From contig QCWG01000001.1 in NCBI GenBank assembly GCA_003149575.1, positions 339,183 to 403,182 on the forward strand: a DNA stretch of 64,000 bases. The letters run 5' to 3'. Shown here piece by piece: positions 63,007 to 64,000 of this stretch. Every line of letters begins with the position of its first letter. The first letter of the stretch is position 1. The translations under genes were made by a program, and so were the position numbers. The notes below the pieces were generated by a model. The model saw only the letters and a list, made by a program, of their open reading frames with translations, was not told the DNA's origin and searched no databases. This DNA is from Altererythrobacter sp. XM-24bin4 (GTDB taxonomy: Bacteria > Pseudomonadota > Alphaproteobacteria > Sphingomonadales > Sphingomonadaceae).

Positions 63007-64000
63007 ATGCTGGATGCAATCATCATAGGCGGTGGTCATAACGGGCTAACTTGCGCCTTCTATCTGGCGCGCGCAGGTATGAATGTGACTGTATGCGAAG
63101 CGCGGCACGTGGTGGGAGGCGCCGCGGTGACCGAAGAGTTTGCCCCCAGCTTTCGTAATTCGACCGCAAGCTACACCGTGAGCCTGCTGCAACCCAAAGT
63201 AATCGCAGACATGGGGCTGGTCGCGCGCGGCTATCGCGTGATTGAGCGGCCGGTGTCGAACTACCTGCCACTCGAAAGTGACTTCATAATGATGGGCGGT
63301 GGGCTCGAAGCGAGCCAGGCACAGTCGGCACGGTTTTCCAAAACCGATGCAGAACGCTTGCCTGAGTATTTCGACATGCTGGAAGATGCCGCCGAGGTGT
63401 TGCGCGGATTGGCGTTGAAAGTTCCGCCGGATCCCAAAGGCGGATTGCGCTCGCTTGTTGATGTCGCAATGCAGGGTCGCGGCTTGTGCAAGCTTTCAAC
63501 CGAGCGGCAGCGGCAGGTGCTGCAAATCTTCACGCGTTCCGCGCGCGAAGTGCTCGACGACTGGTTCGAAAGCGATCCAGTCAAGGCTGCGTTCGGTTTC
63601 GACGCCTGCGTCGGCCACTATGCGTCGCCCGATGAACCGGGCAGCGCCTATGTGTTGCTACACCATGTCTTTGGAGAAGTGAACGGCAACAAGGGCGCAT
63701 GGGGTCATGTCATTGGCGGGATGGGTGCAATCACGCAAATGATGGCCGAGGCGTGCAGCGAGCAAGACGTCGAGATCCGTACCAATGCCCGCATCACGCG
63801 CGTCATAGTTGATGACGAGGTGGCAGTAGGCGTGGAACTGGCGGACGGAGAGGTCCTGCGCGCAAAGCGGGTCATCTCCAATCTGGGGCCAAAGCCACTG
63901 TTCGATCGCCTCGTCCCGCGCGAGGCTATCCCGGATGATTTTGCCCGCGCCATGGATGGCTATCGCGGCGGCTCTGGCAGCTTGCGCATGAATGTCGCGC
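63007..64000 (+). CDS. FAD-dependent phytoene-desaturase-like oxidoreductase, 3'-truncated
   Basis: The ATG at 63007 opens MLDAIIIGGGHNGLTCAFYL, and 331 codons are visible before the window ends. The FAD motif GGGHNGLTCAFYLARAG and VCEARHVVGGAAVTEEF are those of the CrtI/PYROXD2 group of NAD(P)/FAD-dependent amine-oxidase-fold proteins. The middle contains GAWGHVIGGMGAITQMMAE and the strand RVISNLGPKPLFDRLV. True carotenoid desaturases usually begin differently, and SASYTVSLLQPKVIADMGL-type residues point to the PYROXD2-like branch, of uncertain substrate. It is divergent from the small membrane protein gene. Confidence 0.88.
   Translation, partial: MLDAIIIGGGHNGLTCAFYLARAGMNVTVCEARHVVGGAAVTEEFAPSFRNSTASYTVSLLQPKVIADMGLVARGYRVIERPVSNYLPLESDFIMMGGGLEASQAQSARFSKTDAERLPEYFDMLEDAAEVLRGLALKVPPDPKGGLRSLVDVAMQGRGLCKLSTERQRQVLQIFTRSAREVLDDWFESDPVKAAFGFDACVGHYASPDEPGSAYVLLHHVFGEVNGNKGAWGHVIGGMGAITQMMAEACSEQDVEIRTNARITRVIVDDEVAVGVELADGEVLRAKRVISNLGPKPLFDRLVPREAIPDDFARAMDGYRGGSGSLRMNVA

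Noticed and set aside
1..64000. Search for CRISPR arrays, insertion sequences, prophage genes and rRNA
   Set aside because: No regularly spaced repeats, transposase or integrase motifs, phage structural genes or rRNA sequence were seen on reading both strands.

Overview
The window is chromosomal DNA from an alphaproteobacterium, most likely of the order Sphingomonadales and close to Erythrobacteraceae. I infer this from the gene content: a large 180-kDa-type NAD-glutamate dehydrogenase, a CYP153-type P450, a leuS-lptE-holA order, an rnd-lptC-lptA order, and alphaproteobacterial RHH, DUF3576 and NnrU families. The density is high, with many 1-4 nt gene overlaps. I saw no phage, insertion sequence, CRISPR array or rRNA. 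One tRNA gene (Leu, anticodon UAA) is present.

Layout. 1-7.4 kb: gltB (5' end outside the window) and gltD, then an OprB-like porin. 7.4-9.2 kb (minus): crotonase, DksA/TraR-type zinc protein, ung. 9.3-11.2 kb (plus): rnd, lptC, lptA, converging on a minus-strand DUF3576-leuS-lptE-holA group (11.2-15.7 kb). 16-22.7 kb: exported protein of unknown function, acetoacetyl-CoA reductase, lipase-like lipoprotein, fatty-acid desaturase with an overlapping RHH protein, murA and galU. 22.7-30.5 kb (minus): P450 and acyl-CoA ligase pair; M23 peptidase, DUF455 protein, bcp and glnE. 30.6-33.5 kb: M28 peptidase lipoprotein, agmatine deiminase-type enzyme and a 46-codon ORF. 33.5-35.8 kb: thrS with its leader region. 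35.9-41.2 kb: a three-gene membrane/XRE module, phoD, hydrolase, TPR protein and LLM oxidoreductase. 41.4-50.9 kb: NAD-glutamate dehydrogenase, ferredoxin reductase, queG, a broken ABC ATPase gene, CYP153-type P450 and msrB. 51.2-58.7 kb: tRNA-Leu, ihfB, GntR regulator, POT transporter, two amidohydrolases, NnrU and MlaA. 58.7-64 kb: crotonase, dxs, Fur/Zur protein, msrA, a small membrane protein, and an FAD oxidoreductase that runs off the end.

The strongest find lies upstream of thrS. A minus-strand 19-codon ORF (35646-35705) has eight consecutive threonine codons. It is preceded by a good promoter and followed by three mutually exclusive RNA hairpins arranged as in a classical ribosome-mediated attenuator. 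I infer that threonyl-tRNA synthetase expression is set by the supply of charged tRNA-Thr through leader-peptide attenuation. I know of no description of this for thrS in this group, but I could not search.

Connected functions include nitrogen and glutamate metabolism (gltBD, glnE, gdh), LPS transport (lptC, lptA, lptE, all within 3 kb), outer-membrane lipid asymmetry (mlaA), lipid oxidation (two P450s, acyl-CoA ligase, crotonases, desaturase, ferredoxin reductase) and envelope methionine repair (msrA and msrB, both with lipoprotein signals).
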